DNA of 64,000 bases from Frigoribacterium sp. (GCA_025363205.1 JANYEI010000038.1:16047-80046), one strand, 5' to 3'; numbered from the stretch's first letter, positions 1 to 8,637 are shown. Notes: generated from the sequence alone by a model not told the origin. Translations and numbers: made by a program.

Positions 1-822
1 GCTGAAGAAGAGACGGTCGATCGGGTTCAGGTCGAGGAACGCGTGATCCCAAGCTCTGACCCTGAGGTCGAAATGGCCGTGCGCATTTACTCACCGGTCG
101 GTCCTCTGCAACTTCGACCCGCGGTCGTCTTCTTCCACGGGGGGGCTTTCGTGCTGGGAGATCTGGAATCTGAGCATCCACGGTGCCTGCGTTACTCCGC
201 GGATGCAGGATGCGTCGTCGTCTCGGTCGACTATCGCCTTGCGCCGGAGAATCCTTTCCCCGCCGGTCCCGAGGACTGCTACACAGCCCTGTGCTGGGTG
301 GTGGAACACGCGAGGGAACTTGCTATCGATCAGGCGCGCGTGGCGGTCGCGGGCAGCAGCGCCGGCGGTGCGCTTGCTGCAGCGGTCTGCCTGATGGCAC
401 GCGACCGCGGCGGACCAACACTCGCCCTGCAGGTACTCATTTACCCCGTTCTCGACGATCGGATGTCAACGACCTCTGTGCGTGCTTTTGTCGATACCCC
501 GATTTGGGACGAGGGCAATAACGTGGCCATGTGGGACCAGTACCTCCCGGACCGAAGCACGGTTTCGAGTTACGCCGCGCCTGCGCGCGAAGAAAATCTT
601 GTCGGCTTGCCCAGCGCATACATCCTGAGCGCCGAGTTCGATCCGTTGAGAGACGAAGCGATCCTCTACGCATTGCGCCTGCTTCAGGCGGGCGTCTCGG
701 TGGAACTTCACCAGGTAGCCGGCGCGTACCACGGCTTCGATCAGCAGGTGGCGGATGCCGCGATCTCACGCCGTGCACTCTCCGACCAGATTCACCACCT
801 CAAGCGGTTTCTGCGTACCTGA
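1..822 (+). CDS. Alpha/beta hydrolase, HSL-type esterase/lipase (5' end outside window)
   Basis: Carboxylester hydrolase of the hormone-sensitive-lipase family, probably cytoplasmic, acting on short acyl esters; the substrate is unknown. The reading frame is open from base 1, and a GTG at 43 is probably internal because the family normally has more N-terminal residues. Visible signatures are the oxyanion-hole motif HGGAF (about base 136), the nucleophile elbow GSSAGG (serine at about base 358), and the C-terminal acid and base in SAEFDPLRDEA and YHGFDQ. All catalytic elements are present, so the gene looks intact apart from the window edge. It lies upstream of an SDR and an aldo/keto reductase on the same strand, but a 208-bp gap containing a promoter suggests separate transcription. 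Family assignment is firm; substrate is not known. Confidence 0.85.
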   Translation, partial: AEEETVDRVQVEERVIPSSDPEVEMAVRIYSPVGPLQLRPAVVFFHGGAFVLGDLESEHPRCLRYSADAGCVVVSVDYRLAPENPFPAGPEDCYTALCWVVEHARELAIDQARVAVAGSSAGGALAAAVCLMARDRGGPTLALQVLIYPVLDDRMSTTSVRAFVDTPIWDEGNNVAMWDQYLPDRSTVSSYAAPAREENLVGLPSAYILSAEFDPLRDEAILYALRLLQAGVSVELHQVAGAYHGFDQQVADAAISRRALSDQIHHLKRFLRT

Positions 823-956
823 CCTGAGGATGTGAGGTCATCGTCGTCGACGGGTGTGCTCATGACTTCATCGATACGGTCGTGCACTGCTGCGCGGCTG
901 AGTCTGGAATGCGAGCACAGGGTGCCGCGTTACACCCGGCAGATGGTGAAGAACTC

Positions 957-985
957 AGACTTGCTCTGCTCCCGATCGGTAAAAT
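957..985 (+). promoter_or_regulatory. Candidate sigma-70-type promoter for the SDR gene
   Basis: A good -10 hexamer TAAAAT sits at 980-985, about 45 bp before the SDR start. A weak -35 match (GACTTG, 957-962) is 17 bp upstream. The SDR start itself has an AAAAGGA Shine-Dalgarno at about 1017-1023. The rest of the 823-1030 gap shows no gene. Confidence 0.4.
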
Positions 986-1030
986 TCATGGCTTCGGCAC
1001 GTTCATTCCCCGATAGAAAAGGAATTTCCC

Positions 1031-1855
1031 ATGCCTTCAAAAGTTTGGTTTATCACTGGAACGTCTCGCGGTTTCGGCCGGCAATGGGCAATTGCGGCGC
1101 TCGACCGGGGCGACAAAGTGGCAGCGACCGCTCGCAATATCGACACTCTCAGTGACCTTTCCGAACGGTACGGCGACCTGATTCTTCCGCTCGCCCTCGA
1201 CGTCACGGACCACGCCGCGGCGACCGCGGCGGTCGATGCGGCCCACGCGCACTTCGGACGACTCGACGTGGTGGTGAACAACGCCGGCTACGGACTTTTC
1301 GGCATGATCGAAGAGGTCAGCGATGCCGAAGCTCATGCCCAAATGGAGACCAACTTCTTCGGCGCGCTGTGGGTTACCCAGGCGGCTCTCCCCTATATGC
1401 GAGCCCAAAAGAGCGGCCACATTCTGCAGGTCTCCTCCATCGGCGGCATCAGCGCATTCATGGGCACGGGACTCTACGCAGCCTCAAAATGGGCGCTCGA
1501 GGGATTCTCGCAGGCGCTTTCGCAGGAGGTCGCCCCGTTCAACATCAGGGTGACCCTGATCGAGCCGGGCGGATTCTCCACGGACTGGGGCGGGTCATCC
1601 GGAATCCACGCGACCGCGCTGCCGGACTACGACGGCGTGAAGCAGCTGGCCGAGGCCGCCCGCAAATCCCGCGTGAGCGTCTCGGGCGACCCGGTCGCCT
1701 CCGCTGCGGTCCTGTTGAAGATCGTGGATGCCGACGAGCCGCCCCTGCGCATCTTTTTCGGGGAGGCTCCGCTGGCAATTGCGAAGGCGGATTATGCGTC
1801 ACGACTGGCCACCTGGGAACAGTGGAACGACTTGTCCATCGAAGCACAGGGTTAA
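1031..1855 (+). CDS. Short-chain dehydrogenase/reductase (SDR)
   Basis: NAD(P)-dependent oxidoreductase of the classical SDR family, 274 residues, cytoplasmic. The cofactor-binding glycine motif TGTSRGFG is at residues 9-16, NNAG at about residue 85, a catalytic serine in LQVSSIGG, and the catalytic YAASK motif at about residues 152-156. Tyr, Lys and Ser are all present, so it should be active. ATG 1031 is supported by an AAAAGGA ribosome-binding site. The aldo/keto reductase gene begins 57 bp downstream and the two are probably co-transcribed, which suggests a linked carbonyl-reducing function. The stop codon lies in the first copy of a tandem repeat (see 1842-1900). The substrate cannot be read from the sequence. 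Confidence 0.88.
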   Translation: MPSKVWFITGTSRGFGRQWAIAALDRGDKVAATARNIDTLSDLSERYGDLILPLALDVTDHAAATAAVDAAHAHFGRLDVVVNNAGYGLFGMIEEVSDAEAHAQMETNFFGALWVTQAALPYMRAQKSGHILQVSSIGGISAFMGTGLYAASKWALEGFSQALSQEVAPFNIRVTLIEPGGFSTDWGGSSGIHATALPDYDGVKQLAEAARKSRVSVSGDPVASAAVLLKIVDADEPPLRIFFGEAPLAIAKADYASRLATWEQWNDLSIEAQG

Positions 1856-1900
1856 AGAAGCACAGGGCTAAAAAAGCACAGGGCTAGAAGCACAGGGCAA
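1842..1900 (+). repeat. Four imperfect tandem copies (16/16/14 bp) spanning the SDR stop codon
   Basis: The unit AAGCACAGGGCTAA begins at 1842, 1858, 1874 and 1888. The first copy contains the SDR stop (TAA 1853-1855). The second and third each carry another stop triplet (TAA, TAG) in shifted frames, so the repeat extends the 3' end without extending the protein. It ends just before the AGGAG ribosome-binding site of the next gene. Confidence 0.85.
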
Positions 1901-1912
1901 TAGGAGAAAACA

Positions 1913-2863
1913 ATGAAAAAAGTGAATCTTGGAGAACTGACCGTCTCGGCGCAGGGTCTCGGCTGCATGGGAATGAGTGAGTGGTACGGACCGGCGGACT
2001 GGGACCAGTCCATCGCCACCATCCATCGCGCGATCGACCTCGGCGTGACGCTGCTCGATACCGCGAACGTGTACGGCGACGGCCATAACGAGGTACTGGT
2101 CGGCCGTGCCATCCACGACCGTCGTGATTCCGTGCAGATCGCGACCAAATTTGGCATTGACCGTACCGGCGGGGATGACAAACGAATCATCCGTGGTGAG
2201 CGTGGGTATGTGAAACGATCGGCCGAATCCTCGCTGTTGCGCCTGGGAATCGACACGATCGACTTGTATTACCTGCACCGTCCGGCACAGACGGCCGAGA
2301 TCGAGGAGACGGTCGGAGCGATGGCCGAACTCGTGACCGAGGGCAAGGTGCGTTACCTCGGCCTGAGCGAGGTCGACGAGTCGCTGCTGCGGCGCGCGCA
2401 CGCCGTGCACCCGATCAGCGCAGTGCAGAGCGAGTACTCGCTCTGGACACGCGACCCCGAGAGCCTCGCTCCCGTGATGAAGGAACTGGGCATCGGCCTG
2501 GTTCCCTACTCCCCCCTCGGGCGCGGATTCCTCACCGGGACAGTCGACCGCACGACGTTCGATGCGAAAGACTTTCGCAGCAAGAGCCCCCGTTTCGTCG
2601 GTGAGGCCGGGGATGCGAACCAGGCGATCGCCGAGACGGTCACCGCAATCGCTACCCGGATTGGCGCGACGCCGGCGCAAGTCGCACTCGCCTGGGTCGG
2701 CGCCCAGAGCACCCGCCTTGGCATCTCGATTGTGCCGATCCCCGGCACGAAGCGTGTGAAATGGCTCGAGCAGAACGTCGGCGCTCTTGATCTCACGCTT
2801 GACACCGATACGCTCAGTGCGCTCGACGGCCTGATCGAACAGGTTGTCGGAGCGCGCTACTAG
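1913..2863 (+). CDS. Aldo/keto reductase
   Basis: NADPH-dependent carbonyl reductase with a TIM-barrel fold, 316 residues, cytoplasmic. The catalytic tetrad can be placed: Asp and Tyr in DTANVYG (about residues 49-55), Lys in ATKFG (about 82) and His in LHRP (about 121). The NADPH-binding end PIPGTKRVKWLEQN is present near the C terminus. It resembles the YakC/AKR13-like branch that begins with LGCMGMS. ATG 1913 follows TAGGAGAAAACA, a strong Shine-Dalgarno at ideal spacing. The SDR gene lies just upstream on the same strand, so the pair probably forms a small oxidoreductase operon. The physiological substrate is unknown. Confidence 0.88.
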   Translation: MKKVNLGELTVSAQGLGCMGMSEWYGPADWDQSIATIHRAIDLGVTLLDTANVYGDGHNEVLVGRAIHDRRDSVQIATKFGIDRTGGDDKRIIRGERGYVKRSAESSLLRLGIDTIDLYYLHRPAQTAEIEETVGAMAELVTEGKVRYLGLSEVDESLLRRAHAVHPISAVQSEYSLWTRDPESLAPVMKELGIGLVPYSPLGRGFLTGTVDRTTFDAKDFRSKSPRFVGEAGDANQAIAETVTAIATRIGATPAQVALAWVGAQSTRLGISIVPIPGTKRVKWLEQNVGALDLTLDTDTLSALDGLIEQVVGARY

Positions 2864-2913
2864 AGCCAAATCCCCCGGGTGGATCGCTGTCGGGTTCACC
2901 CGGGACGGATGTC

Positions 2914-2919
2914 TAGGCT
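2914..2919 (+). promoter_or_regulatory. Leaderless -10 element TAGGCT for the phosphatase gene
   Basis: TAGGCT ends 7 nt before ATG 2927, the geometry of an actinobacterial leaderless promoter in which transcription starts at the first base of the start codon. There is no Shine-Dalgarno at this start. Confidence 0.6.
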
Positions 2920-2926
2920 TGTCGCT

Positions 2927-3643
2927 ATGGCCACAGTCATTCTCGTGCGGCACGGCCGCACCACCGCGAACACCGCCGGCGTCCTGGCGGGACGGGCCGC
3001 GGGCGTCAGGCTCGACCAAGCCGGACGGGCGCAGGCGGCACTGATGGGCGAACGCCTTGCCGTGGTGCCGCTGGTCGGCGTGGTCTCGAGCCCACTGGAG
3101 CGCTGTCGGCAGACGGCGCGGTTCATCCTTGACTCTTACAATCGTGACTCTCAGAATCTCGATCACCAGGGCGGTCTGCCGGTGACGGCACTGGAGAAGG
3201 GGATCACCGAGTGCGATTACGGTGAGTGGCAGGGCCGTACCATTGCCGAACTGGCCAAGGAGGACCTGTGGTCGGTGGTGCAGTCGCACCCCTCCGCGGT
3301 CACATTCCCCGGCGGCGAGTCCATGGCAGCGATGCAGGCCAGATCGGTTGCTGCGATTCGACGTCACGATGCCGCATTCGAGCTTCAGCACGGATCCGGC
3401 GCCGTCTGGGTGGCGGTGAGCCACGGCGACATCATCAAGTCGATCCTGGCCGACGCCCTCGGCATGCATCTGGACCTGTTCCAGCGAATCAGCGTTGGCC
3501 CGGCCTCCGTTTCAATCGTTCGGTATGGAGCCGGTCGCCCCAACGTCATCGCGACGAACACCGATTCTGGTGACCTCTCCTGGCTTCGCGCCAGCGCCCC
3601 GGCCCACGATGCACCGGTCGGCGGCGGCGCAGGCAACCTCTGA
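2927..3643 (+). CDS. Histidine phosphatase, MSMEG_4193 family (phosphoglycerate-mutase-like)
   Basis: Member of the histidine phosphatase superfamily, 238 residues from ATG 2927. The catalytic phospho-histidine is in VRHGRTTAN near the N terminus and the second catalytic histidine is in VSHGDIIK. The start at 2927 rather than upstream in-frame starts (e.g. ATG 2909) is favoured by the TAGGCT element 7 nt before it and because families of this type begin almost directly with the beta strand preceding RHG. It is the first gene of a conserved actinobacterial trio with the DUF3090 and SCO1664-family genes that follow. Members of this branch are annotated as putative phosphomutases, but no substrate is established. 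Phosphatase fold is certain; the biological role is not. Confidence 0.85.
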   Translation: MATVILVRHGRTTANTAGVLAGRAAGVRLDQAGRAQAALMGERLAVVPLVGVVSSPLERCRQTARFILDSYNRDSQNLDHQGGLPVTALEKGITECDYGEWQGRTIAELAKEDLWSVVQSHPSAVTFPGGESMAAMQARSVAAIRRHDAAFELQHGSGAVWVAVSHGDIIKSILADALGMHLDLFQRISVGPASVSIVRYGAGRPNVIATNTDSGDLSWLRASAPAHDAPVGGGAGNL

Positions 3644-3665
3644 GGAATCGCTCATCCACCGCTCG

Positions 3666-3671
3666 TAGAAT
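3666..3671 (+). promoter_or_regulatory. Leaderless -10 element TAGAAT for the DUF3090 gene
   Basis: TAGAAT ends 6 nt before ATG 3678 and there is no Shine-Dalgarno, which predicts a leaderless transcript beginning at the second gene of the trio. This would let DUF3090 and the SCO1664 gene be made independently of the phosphatase. Confidence 0.6.
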
Positions 3672-3677
3672 ATTCGT

Positions 3678-4226
3678 ATGCCAACCATCATCCACGCGTT
3701 CGACTGGCCCGATCGGGTCGTCGTCGGTGCGGTCGGGGAACCCGGGTCGCGCACGTTTTACCTGCAAGCTCGAACCGGAAAACGAATCGTCAGCGTGGCG
3801 ATGGAGAAAGAGCAGTCGGCCCTTCTCGCCGAGAAGATCGAGGAAATCCTCGACGAGTTGATGGGCCAGCAGGGCAACCCGGTGAGCGTACCGGCTGAGA
3901 CGCCGATCGAGCTCGTTGACAACGATCCCCTCGAGCAACCAGTCGATGCCGAATTTCGCACCGGCGTGATGAGCCTGGGCTGGGACCCGTCGACGGCGCA
4001 GGTCGTCATCGAGGCCTACCCGCTCGTACTGGTCGAGGAGGGCGCGATCGATCAGGTCGAGACGGAGCCGGCGGAGATGCTGCTGGTGCGCATTCCGGTC
4101 GGCACCGCGCGGGCATTCGCGAAGCGCACCCTCGAAGTGGTCGGATCTGGCCGGCCGATCTGTTCTGTCTGTGGCACGCCCATAGACCCCGACGGGCATG
4201 TGCACACGCTGCCTGATGATTTCTGA
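3678..4226 (+). CDS. DUF3090 family protein
   Basis: Protein of unknown function, 182 residues, essentially restricted to Actinobacteria and relatives. It starts MPTIIHAFDWPDR, typical of the family, and ends with a probable zinc-binding knuckle, CSVCGTPIDPDGHVHTLP, in which CxxC and two histidines could bind one metal. It lies between a histidine phosphatase and a PI3/4-kinase-like protein, and this order is conserved in actinobacteria, which implies a shared pathway. A leaderless promoter precedes it and the following gene starts 2 bp after its stop, so those two are translationally coupled. No catalytic site is recognisable; it could be an adaptor or substrate for the flanking enzymes, which is inference. 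Confidence 0.85.
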   Translation: MPTIIHAFDWPDRVVVGAVGEPGSRTFYLQARTGKRIVSVAMEKEQSALLAEKIEEILDELMGQQGNPVSVPAETPIELVDNDPLEQPVDAEFRTGVMSLGWDPSTAQVVIEAYPLVLVEEGAIDQVETEPAEMLLVRIPVGTARAFAKRTLEVVGSGRPICSVCGTPIDPDGHVHTLPDDF

Positions 4227-4228
4227 CG

Positions 4229-4996
4229 ATGCCGGATGCGGACCTCGCGGAGGATGAGCTAGAGATCACCGGCCGCATCACCACGGCATCGAACGCGACG
4301 TTTCTTGCGCGTATCGGAAACGTTGTGGTGGTCTACAAGCCCGTAGCCGGCGAGCGTCCGCTCTGGGACTTTCCGGACGGCGATCTCGCGAGCCGTGAGG
4401 TCGCGGCGTGCCTGGTGTCGGAGGCTTTCGGCTGGAACATCGTTCCCCGCACCTGGCTGCGCGAAGGTCCGCTTGGCGCGGGAATGGTGCAGCTCTGGCG
4501 GGATATCGATCCCGAGCAGGATGCCGTTGACCTGGTGCCCGCAGGCGCCGTGCCCGCTGAGGGGTGGCGCCACGTCTTCAACGGGTTGGATAATCAGGAT
4601 CGGTCGGTCACGCTCATCCACGAGGACTCCCCCGCGCTACGACGGATGGCCGTCTTTGACATCGTCGTGAACAATGCCGATCGCAAGGGCGCGCACGTGC
4701 TCGCGATGGCGGACGGACACCGTCACGGGGTTGACCACGGTCTCACCTTCCACGTCGAGCACAAGCTGCGCACAGTGCTCTGGGGCTGGCTCGGTGACGA
4801 GCTCACCGCCGACGAGTTGGAGGGGATCGACCGGGTGCGCGCGCAGCTCGACGGCGATCTCGGAGCTTCCCTCGCAGAACTGCTTACCAGCCGCGAGATA
4901 ACGGCCCTCGCCGACCGCTGCGACCGGTTACGGCAGAACGGGCGCTTCCCCGCCCCTCGCGGCCACATGCCCGCCGTGCCGTGGCCGCTGTTCTGA
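4229..4996 (+). CDS. SCO1664 family protein (PI3/4-kinase-like fold)
   Basis: 255-residue protein of the actinobacterial SCO1664 family, distantly related to phosphatidylinositol 3/4-kinases. Kinase-like features are visible: an ATP-site strand VVVYKP near residue 31-36, the catalytic-loop-like FDIVVNNADRKGAHVL, and the metal-binding-like GVDHGLTFH, followed by KLRTVLWGW. The residues expected for phosphotransfer (N, D, K and a downstream D) are all there, so activity is plausible. ATG 4229 follows the DUF3090 stop by two bases with no separate Shine-Dalgarno, which implies translational coupling. With the histidine phosphatase two genes upstream, this gives a putative phosphorylation/dephosphorylation pair around DUF3090. 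The substrate is unknown and a lipid-kinase role should not be assumed. Confidence 0.82.
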   Translation: MPDADLAEDELEITGRITTASNATFLARIGNVVVVYKPVAGERPLWDFPDGDLASREVAACLVSEAFGWNIVPRTWLREGPLGAGMVQLWRDIDPEQDAVDLVPAGAVPAEGWRHVFNGLDNQDRSVTLIHEDSPALRRMAVFDIVVNNADRKGAHVLAMADGHRHGVDHGLTFHVEHKLRTVLWGWLGDELTADELEGIDRVRAQLDGDLGASLAELLTSREITALADRCDRLRQNGRFPAPRGHMPAVPWPLF

Positions 4997-5001
4997 CGGC
5001 C

Positions 5002-7041
5002 TCATCCGCGACCGAACACGCCGTCGAAGCCACCGCTCGACGGACCCTCGCCGCCCCTGCTGCCGCGCGAGCCGAGGTAGGAACTCACGACAGCCGCGCC
5101 GAGATCGTCCAGCTCGGGGGCGACGACCGTTCCGCCGACCCGCTTCGCCATCGAGTCGATGAACCGGGCAAGGCCGGGATCGTCGCCGAGGCGGAAGAAC
5201 GTCGTCTGGGCGCCAAGGCGCATTGAGTTTTCGAGCTCGCGCACGGCATAGGCCACAGTGAGCGGATGCGGTGGGTAGTCGAAGAAGACCTCACCACTGG
5301 CTTCGAGGTGCGAGGTCGGTTCGCCGTCGGTGACGATGAGGAGCACTGGCTGGGCATTCGGATGCTTGCGGAAGTGACGGTTTGCCAGCAGCAGGGCGTG
5401 ATGCAGGTTGGTGCCCTTGTCGTAGATCTCCTCGAGCCCGGTGAGCTGCTCGATGTCAATCACGGAAGCCGACCGACCGAAGTTGATGAGCTGCAGCTCA
5501 TCGCCGCGGAAGCGGCTCGTGATGAGGGTGTGGAGCGCAAGCGCGGTGCGCTTCATCGGTACCCACCGCCCGTCCATCACCATCGAGAATGAGGTGTCAA
5601 CGAGCAGAGCGACACAGGCCTGCGTGCGCGCCTCGGTCTCCTGCACCTCTACGTCACCGATCTCGATCCGCACACCCGCGCCGGTTGCGCCGCCCTCCCC
5701 CGCCGTGCGGGTGATGGCGTTGGTGATGGTGCGAGTGACATCCCAGGCTTCCGTGTCGCCGAAGGCCCACTCGCGAGTGGCACCGGAGCGCTCCCCCGCC
5801 GCCCCCGCCTGGCGGAGGTCATGGTTACCCTGGCGCCCCGACATGCGGTTTGCGACATCGCGCAACAGTGCCTTGCCGAGTTGTCGCATCGCCTTCGGGG
5901 TCAGGGTGAGCTGGCCGTCAGATTTGCGTTTCATCGTGCCGGAGTCTCGCAGGGCTTTCTCGAGCTGCTGAAGCGTGCGGGCGTCAACCGCTGCCTCGTC
6001 GCCGAGTTGGCGGGACAGCTGATCGAGGTCGAGGTCGTCCAGGCGCGATCCGTTGTACGACTGCGCAAGCTGCTCAGACAGCGCATCGAGTTCGGCGATG
6101 TCCTGGAACACCCCGGTGCCGTCACCAAGACCGAGTCCCTCCTCACCATCCATCTTCTCGGAGCCGCCCCAGTTCTCACCAGGGCGAAGCGAACGAAGGC
6201 TGCCGTCGAGCTGGGCGAGCGACTGCATCAGCTCCGGTGACCCGAAGGCCTGCTGCGCGAGCGCATCGAGTTCGTTCCGCTGTTCCTGGCTCATCGAGTT
6301 GCGCATCCGCTCTGCGGCAGCGGCGCGCTCGGCAAGCGAGTCGAGAAGTTCATCGATGTTGCCTGGCTTATCGGGGAAGAACTCGCCGTGCTTCGCCATG
6401 AAGTCATCGAACTGCTCCTGGCTGTCTTCGCCGTGCCCGTGGGCCTCGAGCAGGGCGTTGAGATCGTTCATCATCTCGGTGATTGCGGCCCGGTCGGCGT
6501 CGGTGGCGTTCTCGAGCGCGTCCTTCATTCCGGCGAAGCGCTGGTCGAGCAATTCACGCCCGAGCAGGTCTTTGATCTTCTCGAAGTCGGCCCGAGCCTC
6601 GCTGCTCTTCCAGTCGTAGTCGCTGAGCTCGCTGACCGCTGCCGCCGGGGAGGCCGGCAGGTTGTCGAGCTGCATTTCGGCGAGCATCCGATCGCCGTCA
6701 TCCAGCTCGGTGTCGCGGGCAAGCTGTTTGCGCTCGGCAAGAACGGCTTTGTCGAGCAGGGCTTTGACCTCCTGCAGTGTGCCGTCGAGGTTGTGCTTCT
6801 TCGTCAGCTCGCGCCGACGCTCGGCAACACGGCGCGCCAAGTCGTCGAGGCCAGCCTGGTTCGCGCCACCCCGACGCAGAAACTCGCGCATCGCACGCTC
6901 GGGCGAGGAGCCCGCCATGACATCCTCACCGATCGCATCAAGCGCCTCCGACAAGTCGACGGGAGCTGCGAGCGGATCGGGCCCGCCGTCATACCTGCCA
7001 TAGCGAGCACGCCGAGCCAGCCGGCGATTGGCTCTAGCCAC
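5002..7041 (-). CDS. VWA-domain protein, partner of chelatase-type AAA ATPase
   Basis: 679-residue cytoplasmic protein with a long, charged, probably helical N-terminal two-thirds and a C-terminal von Willebrand A domain. The metal-ion-dependent adhesion site is visible as DTSFS followed by a conserved TDGEPTSH. It pairs with the AAA+ protein encoded immediately upstream (7050-8435), the same arrangement as ChlI/ChlD-like and RavA/ViaA-like systems, in which the ATPase remodels a target bound by the VWA protein. GTG 7041 lies 8 bp after the ATPase stop, and the AGGA overlapping that stop can serve as ribosome-binding site, so the two are one operon. The client protein is unknown. It is not a true magnesium chelatase subunit by context, since no tetrapyrrole genes are nearby. 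Confidence 0.82.
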   Translation of the reverse strand: MARANRRLARRARYGRYDGGPDPLAAPVDLSEALDAIGEDVMAGSSPERAMREFLRRGGANQAGLDDLARRVAERRRELTKKHNLDGTLQEVKALLDKAVLAERKQLARDTELDDGDRMLAEMQLDNLPASPAAAVSELSDYDWKSSEARADFEKIKDLLGRELLDQRFAGMKDALENATDADRAAITEMMNDLNALLEAHGHGEDSQEQFDDFMAKHGEFFPDKPGNIDELLDSLAERAAAAERMRNSMSQEQRNELDALAQQAFGSPELMQSLAQLDGSLRSLRPGENWGGSEKMDGEEGLGLGDGTGVFQDIAELDALSEQLAQSYNGSRLDDLDLDQLSRQLGDEAAVDARTLQQLEKALRDSGTMKRKSDGQLTLTPKAMRQLGKALLRDVANRMSGRQGNHDLRQAGAAGERSGATREWAFGDTEAWDVTRTITNAITRTAGEGGATGAGVRIEIGDVEVQETEARTQACVALLVDTSFSMVMDGRWVPMKRTALALHTLITSRFRGDELQLINFGRSASVIDIEQLTGLEEIYDKGTNLHHALLLANRHFRKHPNAQPVLLIVTDGEPTSHLEASGEVFFDYPPHPLTVAYAVRELENSMRLGAQTTFFRLGDDPGLARFIDSMAKRVGGTVVAPELDDLGAAVVSSYLGSRGSRGGEGPSSGGFDGVFGRG

Positions 7042-7049
7042 GGTTGTTC

Positions 7050-8435
7050 CTAGCCATAGATGACCTCGCCCTCGCCGCTCTCCTTGCTGATTTTGCGCAT
7101 GAGATAGAGGCCCTCGAGAGCGAGCTCGATTGCGCCGGCGCGCTGCCCGTCGTTGGTGGCACCGAGGCGGGCGCAGATCTCGTCATAGAGCTCCGATTCG
7201 CCCAGCACCGGGAGGCCGGCAAGAAAGTCGCTGGCGGTGACCTGCTCGCCGGTCGTCACCATGACGCCGCTCGCAATCGACTCCACCAGCACGGCAAAAT
7301 CGAGACCACGGAAATGGGCGCGCACTGTTTCTGCGGTGGCGGTGCGGAGAAGATGGTCGAGAATTTCGTCCTCTCGCCCCTCTTCGCCGGACTCGAACTC
7401 GATCTTGCCGCCGAGCACGTCGACGGCCGTCTCCAGGTCGACCGGCCGGGCCACGGCATCCGGCTCGCCCTGGCGGGTCGCCCGGTGAATCGCGGCCGCC
7501 GCGATGGTCTCGGCTCCCGCGATGGCGAAGCGCGCACTCACACCGCTGCGCTGGTCGACCGCGGACGACTCGCGCAGGGCCCGCGTGAAGCGGGCGAGGA
7601 TCTCGACGAGGTAGTCGGGCACATCGGCGACGAGGTCGGACTCCTGGCGGATGATGGCGATCTCATCGGCGAGTTCGGCCGGGTAGTGGGTGCGAATCTC
7701 GGCGCCGAAGCGATCCTTCAGCGGGGTGATGATCCGCCCGCGGTTGGTGTAGTCCTCTGGGTTTGCACTGGCCACCACGAGCACGTCGAGCGGGAGGCGC
7801 AGCACGTAGCCGCGGATCTGGATATCGCGTTCCTCCATCACGTTGAGCATCGCGACCTGGATGCGTTCGGCCAGGTCGGGCAGCTCGTTGATGGCGACGA
7901 TGCCGCGGTGGCTGCGCGGGATCAGGCCGAAGTGTATGGTCTCAGGATCCCCCAGGCTTCGGCCTTCCGCAACCTTCATCGGATCGACATCGCCGATCAG
8001 GTCGGCAACACTCGTGTCGGGGGTGGCGAGCTTCTCGGCATACCGCTCGTCCCGGCCGCGCCAGGCGACCGGCAGGTCATCTCCCAGCTCGGTGGCGCGG
8101 CGCACACTGGTTACGGTGATGGGTTCGAAGGGATGCTCGCCGAGCTCGGAGTCCTTGATCACCGGACTCCACTCATCGAGCAGCCCGACCATCGTGCGCA
8201 ACAAGCGGGTCTTGCCCTGCCCGCGCTCGCCGAGAAGCACGATGTCGTGGCCCGCGATGAGGGCCCGCTCGAGCTGCGGGATGACGGTGGATGCGAAGCC
8301 GTGCAGCCCCGGCCACGGGTTGCGGCCCTCTCGGAGCGCGGAGAGAAGATTGTCGCGGATCTCGACGCGCAGCGTCTTCTGCACATGGCCGGAAGACCGG
8401 AGCTCGCCGACGGTTGTCTGGGGTGGACGTATCAC
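7050..8435 (-). CDS. AAA+ ATPase, magnesium-chelatase/MoxR type
   Basis: 461-residue AAA+ ATPase. The Walker A is GERGQGKT, the Walker B is GIVAINELPDL, and sensor 1 is in VVASANPEDYTNRG. It has the helical insert and arginine-finger region of ChlI-like proteins (PLKDRFGAEI). The GTG at 8435 is chosen because a TAACTT -10 element lies 7 nt upstream and homologues begin shortly before ELRSSGHVQK; the frame stays open to 8558, but that stretch reads as non-coding leader. It should act with the VWA protein downstream as a remodelling machine driven by ATP hydrolysis. The physiological target cannot be inferred from neighbours. Confidence 0.83.
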   Translation of the reverse strand: MIRPPQTTVGELRSSGHVQKTLRVEIRDNLLSALREGRNPWPGLHGFASTVIPQLERALIAGHDIVLLGERGQGKTRLLRTMVGLLDEWSPVIKDSELGEHPFEPITVTSVRRATELGDDLPVAWRGRDERYAEKLATPDTSVADLIGDVDPMKVAEGRSLGDPETIHFGLIPRSHRGIVAINELPDLAERIQVAMLNVMEERDIQIRGYVLRLPLDVLVVASANPEDYTNRGRIITPLKDRFGAEIRTHYPAELADEIAIIRQESDLVADVPDYLVEILARFTRALRESSAVDQRSGVSARFAIAGAETIAAAAIHRATRQGEPDAVARPVDLETAVDVLGGKIEFESGEEGREDEILDHLLRTATAETVRAHFRGLDFAVLVESIASGVMVTTGEQVTASDFLAGLPVLGESELYDEICARLGATNDGQRAGAIELALEGLYLMRKISKESGEGEVIYG

Positions 8436-8442
8436 CTCAACA

Positions 8443-8448
8443 AAGTTA
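8443..8448 (-). promoter_or_regulatory. Leaderless -10 element TAACTT for the AAA ATPase-VWA operon
   Basis: On the minus strand TAACTT ends 7 nt before GTG 8435. This decides the start codon against the longer reading frame that could begin at 8558. Confidence 0.5.
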
Positions 8449-8637
8449 CCCCGACCCTGACCAGTCACTGCAGTGAATGCGCCTTGATCCCAGCCAAGGC
8501 GAAGGATTGGACCACGGATTGCACCCTCAGGGACTTCGCGAGACGGGTGCGGCGGCACTCAGCGCGGAACGAAAATTGCCATTCTGGCCGCAATTGACCG
8601 GCTGGTCAACCCGCTCTCCCCGCTCGATTCGCGCCCA

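Noticed and set aside
832..1155. Open frame between the esterase and SDR genes
   Set aside because: Overlaps the well-supported SDR start and promoter, with no ribosome-binding site or domain.
1868..3469. Long open frame on the minus strand
   Set aside because: It is antisense to the intact aldo/keto reductase and phosphatase genes and has arginine/histidine-rich composition typical of GC-rich shadow frames.
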